From Nocardioides antri (GTDB lineage Bacteria > Actinomycetota > Actinomycetes > Propionibacteriales > Nocardioidaceae): a stretch of DNA of 64,000 nucleotides. How positions within the stretch are numbered: position 1 is the first letter of the stretch; the number at the start of each line of letters is the position of its first letter. This document shows positions 1-8,717 of this stretch, piece after piece. The notes under the pieces are model-generated. The model ran no database searches. It was not told the origin of the DNA and saw only the letters and a program-made list of their open reading frames with translations. Both the position numbers and the translations under genes were made by a program. The stretch spans positions 372,189-436,188 of the forward strand of contig NZ_VUJW01000001.1 in NCBI RefSeq assembly GCF_008373765.1, given 5' to 3'.

Positions 1-818
1 CCCGGTGCCCGGTCGAGGACCCAGCCGTCTGCCGTCCTCTCCAGCTCGCGGGCCCGGACCATCTCCGCCAGCAGCTCCTCGACGAGAAAGGGCAGCCCAT
101 CGGCCCTGGCCACGACCACCTCGGCAAGCTCGCGGGGGATCACCGGAGTGTGCAGGCAGGCCGCGGCAACCGACACGGCCTCCTCGTCGCTCAGCCTCCG
201 CAGCGACACCATGGTCGCGGCGCGCCGGGCGGCGAGGTCGTGAGCGCACGACAGGGCCTTGCTCGGTTCCTCGTCACGAAGTGAGATCACACAGAGGACC
301 GGTTCCCCCGCGATGTTGTCGGCGAGGTACTCGACGACCTCGAGAGTCTCGGCGTCCGCCCAGTGCAGGTCCTCGAGCACGAGCACGCAGCCAGGACCGT
401 CACCCACGGCGGCGAGCAGCCTGAGCACGGCTTCGCCCACCACCACGAGCGACTCCTCGCCGGGTGACTCGCCAGGAACGCGCCACTGCGGGACGAGGCG
501 GCCGAGGATGTGCAGAAACGGTGTCAGCTCCGGAACCTGCGGTGGTCCCGACTGACGAAGGTGCGAGAACAGCGCCTCCGCCACCGGCCGGAAGGGGTGG
601 GGGACGTCGCGCTCGACCGCCCGCCCGGTCAGCACCTGCGCCCCCCGACGAACACCTTCGGCGGCGACCTCCGACAACAACCGCGACTTGCCGACCCCCG
701 CCTCGCCCGCAACCACCACTGTCGCGCCGTGTCCGTCGGGCAGGCGATCCAGGGAGCGTCGCAGCTCCTGCCACTCCGGGTCACGGCCGACAACCACGGG
801 GCACCGTAGGTCCGGCAC
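1..818 (-). CDS. LuxR-family-type ATPase/regulator, 3'-truncated by window edge
   Basis: Partial gene that runs off the left end of the window. The readable part begins near VVVGRDPEWQELR and carries a P-loop (GEAGVGKSR) and a Walker-B-like stretch (VLVLEDLHWAD) followed by an alpha-helical region. This is the AAA_16/STAND ATPase module found at the N-terminus of large LuxR-type transcriptional regulators. The C-terminal half, including any HTH domain, lies outside the window, so the regulator role is inferred. The start is uncertain: GTG at 818 gives the usual short leader before the GRD motif, and TTG at 863 is an in-frame alternative just after the upstream gene's stop. Confidence 0.75.
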   Translation of the reverse strand, partial: MPDLRCPVVVGRDPEWQELRRSLDRLPDGHGATVVVAGEAGVGKSRLLSEVAAEGVRRGAQVLTGRAVERDVPHPFRPVAEALFSHLRQSGPPQVPELTPFLHILGRLVPQWRVPGESPGEESLVVVGEAVLRLLAAVGDGPGCVLVLEDLHWADAETLEVVEYLADNIAGEPVLCVISLRDEEPSKALSCAHDLAARRAATMVSLRRLSDEEAVSVAAACLHTPVIPRELAEVVVARADGLPFLVEELLAEMVRARELERTADGWVLDRAP

Positions 819-876
819 CAGACCAGTATGCCAACAGCACTTCTCGTCAGTGACGGTCAGCAACGACCCACGGTCC

Positions 877-1191
877 TCATTCCGAGTGTCGCAGGATCTC
901 CACGAAGAGCGCCCCGAGCTCGATGCCGACGGCAACCGCGCAGCCGGTCACCACACCCCAGACCAGGCAACGCCGTTGCCCGCTCATGACCGCCGCGAAA
1001 CTGACAGCGAGTCCCGAGATCACGATCGCCGTGAGCCAACCCCTGATGCCGTCGTTCGGGTAGTCCTCTCCACGGAACGCCCAGAACCACGCGACCACGG
1101 CGCACAGGAGATTCGCCCCCGCGCCGACGAGCCCGCCGACGAGGAGGTCCCGACCGCGCGACGGCCCGGCACCACGCAGGTCAGACGCCAC
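877..1191 (-). CDS. Small integral membrane protein, unknown function
   Basis: A 104-residue protein with three hydrophobic segments (about residues 16-40, 51-69 and 74-100) and charged connecting loops, consistent with a small multi-pass membrane protein. I do not recognise a family. It lies on the same strand just upstream of the LuxR-type ATPase gene and could be co-transcribed with it. The GTG start has no convincing ribosome-binding site, and the reading frame is supported mainly by the hydrophobic pattern and the high GC at third positions. Confidence 0.5.
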   Translation of the reverse strand: MASDLRGAGPSRGRDLLVGGLVGAGANLLCAVVAWFWAFRGEDYPNDGIRGWLTAIVISGLAVSFAAVMSGQRRCLVWGVVTGCAVAVGIELGALFVEILRHSE

Positions 1192-1246
1192 GGGCCCAAC
1201 GGTCGCACAGCCGGGCGACTCGGCAGGTGGATGCTGCCCATGCGGT

Positions 1247-2143
1247 TCACGACGATCCGCTGACCACCACGTCGCTGATCGCGGTGTAGTCCCGCGAGTC
1301 CGGACCGTCGCCGGGCTCGGTGACCTCGAGGATCCGCAGCTCGATCTCCTGGGTCTTGATCGCGTTGACCGGGACGCGCTGGAGCGAAGGTTCCTCGGCG
1401 AGGTCCTGGATCACCTCGCTGCCGTCGTCGAACACCCAGGCGACCTCGGTGATGCGGCGGTTGCCGGCGTACCAGTCATGGGGCGGGTCGGTCTTGGCGT
1501 ACCCGTTGACCAGGCCGACCTCGGTGACCGTGACGGTCTCGTCGAAGGTGAAGGTGACGACTGACCCGGTGCCGTCGCCGGGCATCCGCCAGCAGGTCCG
1601 CGGGTCGGCGTCGAGCAGGTTCGCAGCCGTGTAGGTCACCGGGTTGCCGTCCTCGTCGACGCTGGGCGGGGCGATCCCGGGGACGGTGACGTCCGCAGGG
1701 TCCAGCTCGTCGACGGCCCCGGCGGGACCGTCATCGCGGCCGCCGTCGACACCCTCCTGCCCGTCGTCCTCGGACGGCCCGAGGAGCAGCAGGAGACCGC
1801 CGGTGACGGCGATGAGCAGGATCGCCAGGAGGGCAAGGAGCCACGGCAGGAGGGAGCGCCGCCCGCGACCGCCGCCAGACCGCGCCGCCGCCGGAGGGGG
1901 CGTTGCGACCGTGTCGGCGTAGAGCGGGTAGCGCGCCGACGTCGGCGGGGGACCGGGGTCCGGTGGTGGCGGCGGAGCGGCGACCGGGACGGGCGGGATC
2001 TCTCCGGCGCGTACGACGGTCGGGTGGTCAGCCTCGGGCTCGGGAGAGTCCGGGCGAATGACCCGGGCACCGCAGTTCGTGCAGTACCGGCCCACGCCGA
2101 GCCGGTGACCGCAGTTGGTGCAGTACCTCATGACCGGATCCAA
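1247..2143 (-). CDS. Zinc-ribbon / transmembrane / discoidin-like domain protein
   Basis: A 298-residue protein with three parts. Residues 5-25 form a zinc ribbon with two CxxC knuckles (CTNCG twice). Residues 30-90 are a proline-rich linker, followed by one membrane helix at about 98-121. From about residue 165 to the end is a beta-rich domain resembling the discoidin or NADase-type glycan-binding fold. The order suggests a cytoplasmic zinc ribbon and an extracellular binding domain. Ligand and role are unknown. A purine-rich stretch (AAGGGGGGAG) precedes the TTG at 2143; ATG at 2131 is an alternative start that keeps the whole zinc ribbon. Confidence 0.75.
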   Translation of the reverse strand: MDPVMRYCTNCGHRLGVGRYCTNCGARVIRPDSPEPEADHPTVVRAGEIPPVPVAAPPPPPDPGPPPTSARYPLYADTVATPPPAAARSGGGRGRRSLLPWLLALLAILLIAVTGGLLLLLGPSEDDGQEGVDGGRDDGPAGAVDELDPADVTVPGIAPPSVDEDGNPVTYTAANLLDADPRTCWRMPGDGTGSVVTFTFDETVTVTEVGLVNGYAKTDPPHDWYAGNRRITEVAWVFDDGSEVIQDLAEEPSLQRVPVNAIKTQEIELRILEVTEPGDGPDSRDYTAISDVVVSGSS

Positions 2144-2170
2144 CGACTCCCCCCTTTGTCGCGGGCGACC

Positions 2171-3232
2171 CTAACCCGGGGGAGTGACCGTCGCCGCTTC
2201 GGCAGGACCACGGCCGACGAGCGGCGGGATCTGGCGGACGGCCTGCGCGAGCGCCCGGAGGTCCGGTCCGTGGAGGGCCTGCGGCCCGTCGCAGAGCGCG
2301 ACCTCCGGGTCGGGATGGACGTCGACGATGATCCCGTCGGCGCCCACGGCGATCGCGGCGCGGGAGAGCGGCACGACCAGGTCCTTGCGGCCCGACGCGT
2401 GCGAGGGGTCGACGATGACCGGCAGGTGGCTCGCGACCTGGACGACCGGCACGGCCGAGATGTCGAGGGTGTTGCGGGTCGCCGGCTCGAACGTCCGGAT
2501 GCCGCGCTCGCACAGCACGATGTCGAGGTTGCCGCGCTGGGCGACGTACTCCGCCGCCATCAGCCACTCCTCGATCGTGGCCGTCATCCCGCGCTTGAGC
2601 AGCACCGGCTTGCCGGACTCGCCGACCGCCTGCAGCAGCCCGAAGTTGGCCATGTTGCGGGTGCCGATCTGGAGCATGTCGGCCTGCTCGGCGACCTCGG
2701 CGACGTCCCGGGCGTCGACCACCTCGGTGACGATCGGCAGGCCGACCGCCGCGCCGACCGAGGCGAGGATGTCCAGACCGCGGCGGCCGAGCCCCTGGAA
2801 GGCGTACGGCGACGTCCGCGGCTTGTAGGCGCCGCCGCGGAGCAGGCTCGCGCCGGCGGCCTTGGCCATCGTCGCGGCCTCGAGGGTCTGCTCGGGCGAC
2901 TCGACGGCGCATGGGCCGGCGACGAAGGTGAACGTCGCGGGGCCGACGGGTACCGTCGCGCCGGGCTTGCCGACCCACACGGTGGAGCGGGCCGGGTGGT
3001 GCTGGCGGCTGACGAGCTTGTAGGGGTCGGAGATCCGGTGCACCGCCGCGACGCCGCGCAGCGTGCGCAGGTTCAGGCCGTGGAAGCTGTCGATGTCGCC
3101 GACCAGGCCGATGATCGTCCGGTCCACGCCCTGGGACACGAACGCCTTGCCGCCGACCGCTTCGACCTTCTCGACGACGTGGGCGACGTCCTCGGCGGTG
3201 GCGTCCGGCGCCATGACCACGACCATGATCAT
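2171..3232 (-). CDS. aroF: 3-deoxy-7-phosphoheptulonate synthase (DAHP synthase)
   Basis: Catalyses condensation of phosphoenolpyruvate and erythrose 4-phosphate, the first step of the shikimate pathway. The N-terminal ~75 residues look like the ferredoxin-like regulatory domain of type I-beta DAHP synthases (ending before RISDPYKLVSR). The rest is the TIM barrel with the family motifs GPCAVES, LRGGAYKPRTSPY, QIGTRNMANF and DPSHASGRKD. The length of about 353 residues is normal. I start at ATG 3232; the longer frame from a GTG at 3274 adds residues without family similarity, and ATG 3226 is also possible. Mycobacteria likewise place DAHP synthase close to pknL, although there it is the type II enzyme AroG. 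Confidence 0.9.
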   Translation of the reverse strand: MIMVVVMAPDATAEDVAHVVEKVEAVGGKAFVSQGVDRTIIGLVGDIDSFHGLNLRTLRGVAAVHRISDPYKLVSRQHHPARSTVWVGKPGATVPVGPATFTFVAGPCAVESPEQTLEAATMAKAAGASLLRGGAYKPRTSPYAFQGLGRRGLDILASVGAAVGLPIVTEVVDARDVAEVAEQADMLQIGTRNMANFGLLQAVGESGKPVLLKRGMTATIEEWLMAAEYVAQRGNLDIVLCERGIRTFEPATRNTLDISAVPVVQVASHLPVIVDPSHASGRKDLVVPLSRAAIAVGADGIIVDVHPDPEVALCDGPQALHGPDLRALAQAVRQIPPLVGRGPAEAATVTPPG

Positions 3233-3296
3233 CGAGGGTAGGCGGGGGTTCCTGACCCCAACCTCCGAATTCACGATCCGGACGTGGCGCCGCCGT

Positions 3297-3779
3297 TCAG
3301 CCGGCGAGCGTCCGCCGCTTCACCTCGGCTTCGACGTCGTCGAGGTCGTGCCGCAGCATCCGTCGCGTGCGGTCGTAGCTGAACCCGCCGAAGAAGTTCC
3401 AGGCCAGCTTCTCGAGCGCGGTCCGGTCGGTCGCGATCATCCGCGTGGTCATCGCGAGCCGGGTGTGGTCCTGGTCGGTGCCGAGCGGCGTCAGCCGGTA
3501 CGACGTGCGCACGGTGTCGTGGCCGAGCCGGGTGTCGACGACCGCCCGCCGCGGGGCCTCGCACTCGACGACGTGCAGCTCCTCCTCGCCGTGGTGGCCG
3601 AAGAGGGTGCGTTTCTCGCGCCAGACGGTGCCGACGTCGTACGGCCCCTCCGTCAGCAGCTCGCTGCTGGAGACGCTGCGGTAGATCTCGTCCGCACGGT
3701 CGACGTCGGTGATCACGTCCCACACCACCTGCGGGGGAGCCGGGAGCGTGACGTTGAGGTAGATGATGTGAGCGGCCAT
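3297..3779 (-). CDS. SRPBCC (polyketide cyclase/dehydrase-like) protein
   Basis: A 160-residue protein that fits the START/SRPBCC helix-grip fold: an initial strand (HIIYLNVTLPAPPQVVWDVI), the VWDVITDVDR helix, alternating beta strands and a long C-terminal helix (EKLAWNFFGGFSYDRT). Such proteins form a hydrophobic ligand pocket, but the ligand cannot be read from the sequence. An AAAGG stretch sits seven bases before the ATG. It stands alone between the DAHP synthase and transporter genes on the same strand. Confidence 0.75.
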   Translation of the reverse strand: MAAHIIYLNVTLPAPPQVVWDVITDVDRADEIYRSVSSSELLTEGPYDVGTVWREKRTLFGHHGEEELHVVECEAPRRAVVDTRLGHDTVRTSYRLTPLGTDQDHTRLAMTTRMIATDRTALEKLAWNFFGGFSYDRTRRMLRHDLDDVEAEVKRRTLAG

Positions 3780-3846
3780 CGGAGTGCCTTTCTTCCCTCC
3801 GCTTCCATGGTGCTCCTGCCGGCGCGCAGACGCCAGAGGTGCCGGG

Positions 3847-4746
3847 TCAGACGGCGAGGTGGGTGACCTCCGCCTCGACCTTCCGGCGCGGCAGGACCTC
3901 CACGAGCACCATCGCGCTCAGCACCATCAGCCCGCCGCCGACCATCCGGACCGTGATCGACTCGCCGCCCAGCAGTACCGCGAAGAACGCGGCGAACACC
4001 GGCTCCATGCTCATGATGATCGCGCTGCGGGTCGCCGGCAGGTGCGCCTGCGCCCAGGTCTGGGCGAGCATCGCGGCAGCGCCCGCGACGAGGGCCATGT
4101 AGACGACCGAGGCCCAGTCCGTGCCGCGCTCGGGCAGGACGACGCCCGTCTCGCCGGAGACCAGGGCGGCGACCAGGCAGATCGCCGCGATCACCAGCAC
4201 CTGGAGGATGGACATGCCCAACGCATCCCCCGGCGTCGACCACGCACCCAGCCCGACGATGTGGCACGCGTAGAGGATCGCGGCGACCAGCGTGATCGCC
4301 TCGCCGTAGCCGATCGAGAAGCCATCGAGGGTGAGCACCCCGAGCCCGGCTGTCGCGAGCAGGACCGCCGCCCACGTCAGCACGCTGATCCGGGTGCGGA
4401 GCAGGAGCGCCGCGATCACCGGGGTCGCGACGACGTAGAGCCCGGTGATGAAGCCGCTGACGCTCGCGGGGGTGTGCGCCAGGCCGGCGGTCTGGAGGAT
4501 CTGGGCGACGCCGTACAGGCCGCCCAGGAGGACGGCGTGGCGCCGGGTCTCGGGCGCCAGCCGGGCGAGCGCGCGCGGCGCCACCAGCAGCATCGCCGCG
4601 CCGGCGATCGCGAACCGGACGGCCAGGAAGTCCACGGTCGGCACCCGGTCGAGCAGGTCCTTGATCAGGAAGAACGTGCTGCCCCAGCACGCGGTCATGG
4701 CGAGCAGCGCCGCCGCGGCGAGCAGGGAGGTACGACGCCCGCTCAC
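3847..4746 (-). CDS. EamA/DMT-family transporter
   Basis: A protein of about 299 residues with ten predicted membrane helices in two homologous halves, each with the EamA pattern (first half MTACWGSTFFLIKD, second half AILYACHIVGLGAW). Members export amino acids or other small metabolites; the substrate here is unknown. The GTG start overlaps the stop of the endonuclease IV gene by 4 bp (GTGA), showing translational coupling. A much longer in-frame ORF exists upstream but is the shadow of nfo, so the coupled GTG was chosen. Confidence 0.85.
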   Translation of the reverse strand: MSGRRTSLLAAAALLAMTACWGSTFFLIKDLLDRVPTVDFLAVRFAIAGAAMLLVAPRALARLAPETRRHAVLLGGLYGVAQILQTAGLAHTPASVSGFITGLYVVATPVIAALLLRTRISVLTWAAVLLATAGLGVLTLDGFSIGYGEAITLVAAILYACHIVGLGAWSTPGDALGMSILQVLVIAAICLVAALVSGETGVVLPERGTDWASVVYMALVAGAAAMLAQTWAQAHLPATRSAIIMSMEPVFAAFFAVLLGGESITVRMVGGGLMVLSAMVLVEVLPRRKVEAEVTHLAV

Positions 4747-5630
4747 CGGCGCAGCTCCTTGAGCAGGGGGATGCCGGCGTCGTCCACCGACCGCGAGCCC
4801 GGCGTCTCGAGGATGAAGGGGACGCCCTCGGTCGCCGGGTGGTGGAGGAGCTCGGCGAACGCGCCGGTGCCGATGTGGCCCTCCCCGATCTTCTCGTGCC
4901 GGTCGGTGCAGGAGCCGCGGACGTCCTTGGAGTCGTTGGCGTGCACCAGCCGGAGCCGACCCGGGCCGCCGATCTCCAGGATCCGGTCGACCGTCGCGGT
5001 CGCCCCGCCGGGCTCGTCGAGCGGCGCCCCCGCCGCGAACACGTGGCAGGTGTCGAGGCAGATCCCGGCCTTGGGGTGGAAGTCGAGCGCGGTCAGGTAG
5101 CCCTCGAGGTCGTCGACGGTCGCGCACAGCGAGCGCCCCTGGCCGGCCGTCGGCTCCAGCAGGAGCCACGGAGCGTCGTCGCCCTCGATCCGCTCGAGCA
5201 CCGGCAGGAGCGCCTCGCGGACCTGACGGAGGGCGGCCGCGTGCCGGCCGGCCGGGTCGCCGGGGCCACCCGGGTCGACGTACGAGCCGGTGTGCACCAC
5301 CACGCCCTCGGCGCCGATCTCGACGGCCCGCCGGAGGTTGTGGGCGACCAGGTCGGCCGAGCTCCGGTAGGTGCCCGGCGTGGGGGAGCCGAGGTTGACG
5401 AGGTACGGCGTGTGGATCACCACCCGCATGCCGAGCGCGGACGTGCGGTCGCGGAACTCCCGGTCGACGGCCGGGTTCCCCGCGGACCGTGCCCAACCGC
5501 GCGGGTTGCCCACGAAGACCTGGACCGCCTCGCAGCCGAGCTCGACCGCGCTGGCCAGCGCACCGGTGACGAGGTTCTTGCCGACCAGGACGTGCGTGCC
5601 GATCGGGCGCGAGGGGGAGGCAGCGGGCAT
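4743..5630 (-). CDS. nfo: Deoxyribonuclease IV (AP endonuclease)
   Basis: A 295-residue TIM-barrel apurinic/apyrimidinic endonuclease of the Nfo family, which cleaves 5' of abasic sites in base excision repair using a trinuclear zinc centre. Zinc-ligand motifs are visible: VIHTPYLVNL, VVHTGSY, LLEPTAGQG, CLDTCHVF, HANDSKD and DRHEKIGEG. Length is typical. It is translationally coupled to the downstream EamA transporter gene. A TAGCGT element lies 9 bp upstream of the ATG and could be a -10 box. Confidence 0.93.
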   Translation of the reverse strand: MPAASPSRPIGTHVLVGKNLVTGALASAVELGCEAVQVFVGNPRGWARSAGNPAVDREFRDRTSALGMRVVIHTPYLVNLGSPTPGTYRSSADLVAHNLRRAVEIGAEGVVVHTGSYVDPGGPGDPAGRHAAALRQVREALLPVLERIEGDDAPWLLLEPTAGQGRSLCATVDDLEGYLTALDFHPKAGICLDTCHVFAAGAPLDEPGGATATVDRILEIGGPGRLRLVHANDSKDVRGSCTDRHEKIGEGHIGTGAFAELLHHPATEGVPFILETPGSRSVDDAGIPLLKELRR

Positions 5631-5656
5631 GGCCCGGCCACGCTACCGAGCGGACT

Positions 5657-7720
5657 TCAGACCACGTAAATGATGACGGTGCTGCCCTTCTCGGCGAGGC
5701 TGCCCGCCGGCGGGTCGGTGCTCCAGGCGCGGCTGCCGTTGAAGTAGATCTGCGCTCGTTCGGTGCGTACGACGAACCCGAGGTCCTCGAGCTTGTCGAC
5801 GGCGTCGTCCGTCGGCTCGTTCCACACCGACGGGACCTCGATCAGCTCCGGCCCGTCCGAGACGACGAACTCGACCTCGTCGCCCTTGAAGAGGGTGCCG
5901 CTGGCCGGATCCTGGCTGATCACGGCGCCCTCGTCGATCGTGTCGCTGTTCTCCCGGCCGACGATCGTGACGACGAGGCCCTTGCCCTCCAGCCGTTCCT
6001 TCGCGGCCTCGAACGACTTGCCGACCCAGTCGCCGACGGCCAGCGGCCTGCGACCCTTGCTCACCACGAGCCGGACCACGGCGTCGACGGGCATGTCCTT
6101 GGCCTGCTCGGACCCGAACTCAGGGGTGCTGCTGATCACCCGGCCCTTGCCCACCTTCTCCGAGTAGGCCTCCTCGACCTTGCCGACGACCAGCTTGGCC
6201 TCGGCGAGCTCCTCGGTCGCCTGGTCGAGGGTCAGCCCGCGCAGCCGCGGAAGGTCGTGGACCTCCTCGCCGAGGGAGAGGACCAGGGTGATGGTGTCGC
6301 CAGGCAGGATCCGGTCGCCGTAGCCGGGGTTGCTCTCGACCACGTGGCCCTTGTCGACCGTCGTCGAGTAGACCGGGTCGCCGAGCTCCACGTCGAAGCC
6401 GGCGTCCTCGATCCGCTGCTCCGCCTCTGCTCTCGGCAGGTCGTGGACCGACGGTGCGGTCGTGTAGCGGGCCCACCCGAACCAGTAGGCGCCGCCGCCG
6501 ACGCCGGCAGCGACGAGCGCAGCCACGAGCAGGAGCACGACGCCGCGCCGGCGCCGGCCCGGCCGCTCCGGCGCGGCGATCCCGCCCGCCGCGCTCGGCG
6601 GGGACGGGGGAGTGCGCCGCCGCGGCAGGACCGTCTCCAGGCGGGTGGTGCCCTCGGGAGCGGACGGCTCGGCGAGGTGGTGGGCGACCTCGGCCTCGTC
6701 CCAGAGCTCGCTGATCGGCTCGGGCATCGTGTCCGACCGGCTCCGGGTCGGCAGCAGGTCAGCGACGAGGTCGGCGTCCTCGCGCACCCCCTCGTGCAGG
6801 GCGTGGGTGACCCGGTGTGCGTGGTGCAGCAGCACGCCCGCATCGGCCGGGCGGAGCGTCCGGTCGCGGGTCGTCGCGCGGGCGACCAGCGCGTCGACGT
6901 ATGCCGGGATGGTGGGCGCGACCTCCGACGGCGCCGGGACGTCCTCGTGGACGTGCTTGTAGGCGACCTGGATCGGGGACTCGCCGGTGTGGGGCTTCTG
7001 CCCCGTGAGCAGCTCGTAGAGGATCACGCCGGCGGCGTAGACGTCGGCCCGCGCGTCGGCCTTGCCGTCGACGACGAGCTCGGGCGCGAGGTAGGAGACG
7101 GTGCCGATCAGCACGCCGCCGGTCGCGGTGTGCTGCGTCTCGGCGCTGACCGCGCGGGCGAGGCCGAAGTCGGCGACCTTGATCCGGCCGTCGTCGGCGA
7201 TGAGGACGTTCTCCGGCTTCACGTCGCGGTGGATCAGGCCGTTGCGGTGGGCCGAGGCCAGGGCGGACAGCACCGGGTCGAGGAGCGCGAGCGCCCGCTC
7301 GGGTGACATCGGCGCCTCCTTGGCGATCGTGTCGCGCAGGGTGTGGCCGGGGACCAGCTCCATGGCGAGATAGACAACGGGACCGGCGGCGGTTTCTTCG
7401 CGCCCTTGGTCGTAGACCGCCACCACGTTGGGGTGGGAGAGCCGCGCCGCGGCGCGCGCCTCGCGCACGAACCGGGCCGCGAACTCCTCGTCGCCGGACG
7501 TCGAGTCGCCGAGGCCGGCGTGCATGATCTTGACCGCGACCGCGCGGTCGAGCCGGATGTCGTGGGCCTCGTAGACGGCCGCCATGCCGCCCCGCGCGAT
7601 CCTCGCGCCGATCCGGTAGCGGCCGTCGAGCAGTCGACCGATCTGGGGGTCGGAGTCTGCGGTGGCGGGGGTCGCGACACCGCCGCGGCTCCTGCCGCGC
7701 GCGTTCGTGTCCTCGTGCAC
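5657..7720 (-). CDS. PASTA-domain serine/threonine protein kinase (PknB-like, at the pknL locus)
   Basis: A 687-residue transmembrane Hanks-type kinase. The kinase domain spans about residues 35-300 with the glycine-rich loop, VAVK (K64), HRDVKPEN (D166) and DFG (184-186). A proline- and charge-rich linker follows, then one membrane helix (393-414) and four extracellular PASTA repeats (about 422-687). PASTA repeats bind peptidoglycan or lipid II fragments, so a role in sensing wall growth is likely. The start is GTG 7720, six bases after a perfect AGGAGG; the longer upstream frame is non-coding. The neighbour is an Rv2175c-like gene, the same context as mycobacterial pknL, although M. tuberculosis PknL lacks PASTA repeats. 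Confidence 0.92.
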   Translation of the reverse strand: MHEDTNARGRSRGGVATPATADSDPQIGRLLDGRYRIGARIARGGMAAVYEAHDIRLDRAVAVKIMHAGLGDSTSGDEEFAARFVREARAAARLSHPNVVAVYDQGREETAAGPVVYLAMELVPGHTLRDTIAKEAPMSPERALALLDPVLSALASAHRNGLIHRDVKPENVLIADDGRIKVADFGLARAVSAETQHTATGGVLIGTVSYLAPELVVDGKADARADVYAAGVILYELLTGQKPHTGESPIQVAYKHVHEDVPAPSEVAPTIPAYVDALVARATTRDRTLRPADAGVLLHHAHRVTHALHEGVREDADLVADLLPTRSRSDTMPEPISELWDEAEVAHHLAEPSAPEGTTRLETVLPRRRTPPSPPSAAGGIAAPERPGRRRRGVVLLLVAALVAAGVGGGAYWFGWARYTTAPSVHDLPRAEAEQRIEDAGFDVELGDPVYSTTVDKGHVVESNPGYGDRILPGDTITLVLSLGEEVHDLPRLRGLTLDQATEELAEAKLVVGKVEEAYSEKVGKGRVISSTPEFGSEQAKDMPVDAVVRLVVSKGRRPLAVGDWVGKSFEAAKERLEGKGLVVTIVGRENSDTIDEGAVISQDPASGTLFKGDEVEFVVSDGPELIEVPSVWNEPTDDAVDKLEDLGFVVRTERAQIYFNGSRAWSTDPPAGSLAEKGSTVIIYVV

Positions 7721-7842
7721 AGCGACCCTCCTGTGCAGTGCGTCGGTGCTCCGGCGGGGAAGATCCGGAGCCCACAGGATACGTGGCCGCGTCCGGCCGC
7801 CCCCGCAACCACGCCGGGCCTCGTCGCCGGTCGCGCGGCTGG

Positions 7843-7848
7843 AATGAT
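7843..7848 (+). promoter_or_regulatory. Possible -10 element for a leaderless mRNA of the Rv2175c-like gene
   Basis: AATGAT lies exactly seven bases before the ATG at 7856, and no Shine-Dalgarno sequence is present. The same geometry recurs at several other genes in this window, which is the reason for listing it. The match to TANNNT is imperfect. Confidence 0.4.
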
Positions 7849-7855
7849 GGGTCCT

Positions 7856-8236
7856 ATGAGCGACTCCGCACCCCGGCTGGCCGACCACGACCTGGCGGCC
7901 CTGGTCGACGAATGGCTGGACTGGGACGCCGCAGCCGCCCGGCTCGGCGTGACCCCGGCGAAGGTGCGCACGATGGTGCGCGACCACCAGCTGGCGAGTG
8001 CCGTCCCCGCTGCCGGCAGGCCGCCGATGGTCCCCGCGCTCTTCATCGACGACGAGGGACTGCCCGTCAAGGGTCTGCCCGGGCTGCTGACCCTGATGCA
8101 CGACAACGGCTTCGACGACCGGGAGTGCATCGCCTGGATCTTCCTCGACGACGACCTGCCGGGCCGGCCGATCGACGCCCTGCGGGAGAACCGCGGCGCC
8201 GAGGTCAAGCGGCGCGCGCAGGCGATGGCGCTCTAG
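7856..8236 (+). CDS. Rv2175c-family winged-helix DNA-binding protein
   Basis: A 126-residue protein that resembles M. tuberculosis Rv2175c along its length: an N-terminal helix (LVDEWLDWDAAAARLGVTP) that starts a winged-helix fold, a KVRTMVRDHQLAS recognition segment, and a C-terminal domain (DNGFDDRECIAWIFLDDD). Rv2175c is a known DNA-binding substrate of the neighbouring kinase PknL. Here the gene is divergent from the PASTA kinase with 135 bp between them, so a kinase-substrate pairing is a reasonable inference. The N-terminal threonine that PknL phosphorylates is not obvious in this copy. Confidence 0.85.
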   Translation: MSDSAPRLADHDLAALVDEWLDWDAAAARLGVTPAKVRTMVRDHQLASAVPAAGRPPMVPALFIDDEGLPVKGLPGLLTLMHDNGFDDRECIAWIFLDDDLPGRPIDALRENRGAEVKRRAQAMAL

Positions 8237-8245
8237 GCGCACGCC

Positions 8246-8695
8246 GTGGCTCTCCCGGCCTCGGGCAGGCGCACCGCGGCGGTCGCCGCGACCGCCCTGG
8301 TCGCCGTGCTGACCGCGGTCGTGTGGTGGCTCCAGGGCGGCACGGACGACGGCGGCTCCGCGGAGGATCCGGCGCCGTCGTACTCCACGAGCGCGCCCGA
8401 GATCGACGAGACGAGCGGCCTGCCGTACGTCGCGCTCGAGGACCTGCCACCCGAGGCGGCCGACACCGTTGCGCTCATCGACGCGGGCGGTCCGTTCCCC
8501 TACGAGAAGGACGGCAGCACATTCGGCAACTACGAGGGGTTGCTTCCGGACCATGAGGACGGCTATTACCGGGAGTACACGGTGGAGACACCGGGATCGC
8601 CCGACCGTGGCGCCCGTCGGATCGTGGGTGGCGCCGAGGGTGAGCTCTACTGGACCGAGGACCATTACGAGTCGTTCGAGGTGATCTGGAGATGA
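8246..8695 (+). CDS. Secreted/anchored RNase Sa-like guanyl ribonuclease
   Basis: A 149-residue protein. An N-terminal hydrophobic segment (about residues 10-29) acts as a signal peptide or membrane anchor, then a short linker leads to a C-terminal microbial ribonuclease domain (about 58-149). The domain aligns well with Streptomyces RNase Sa: LPPEA, GGPFPY, GNYEGLLP, YYREYTV, RGARRI and DHYESF. All catalytic positions are present: E110 (Glu54 of RNase Sa), R121, R125 and H140 (His85), plus base-binding E97 (Glu41). The two cysteines forming the RNase Sa disulfide are absent. The gene begins ten bases after the Rv2175c-like gene and is followed by a barstar-like inhibitor gene, which supports an RNase-inhibitor pair. 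Confidence 0.88.
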   Translation: MALPASGRRTAAVAATALVAVLTAVVWWLQGGTDDGGSAEDPAPSYSTSAPEIDETSGLPYVALEDLPPEAADTVALIDAGGPFPYEKDGSTFGNYEGLLPDHEDGYYREYTVETPGSPDRGARRIVGGAEGELYWTEDHYESFEVIWR

Positions 8696-8717
8696 CCGAC
8701 GAAGTTTCGAGGCGGGC

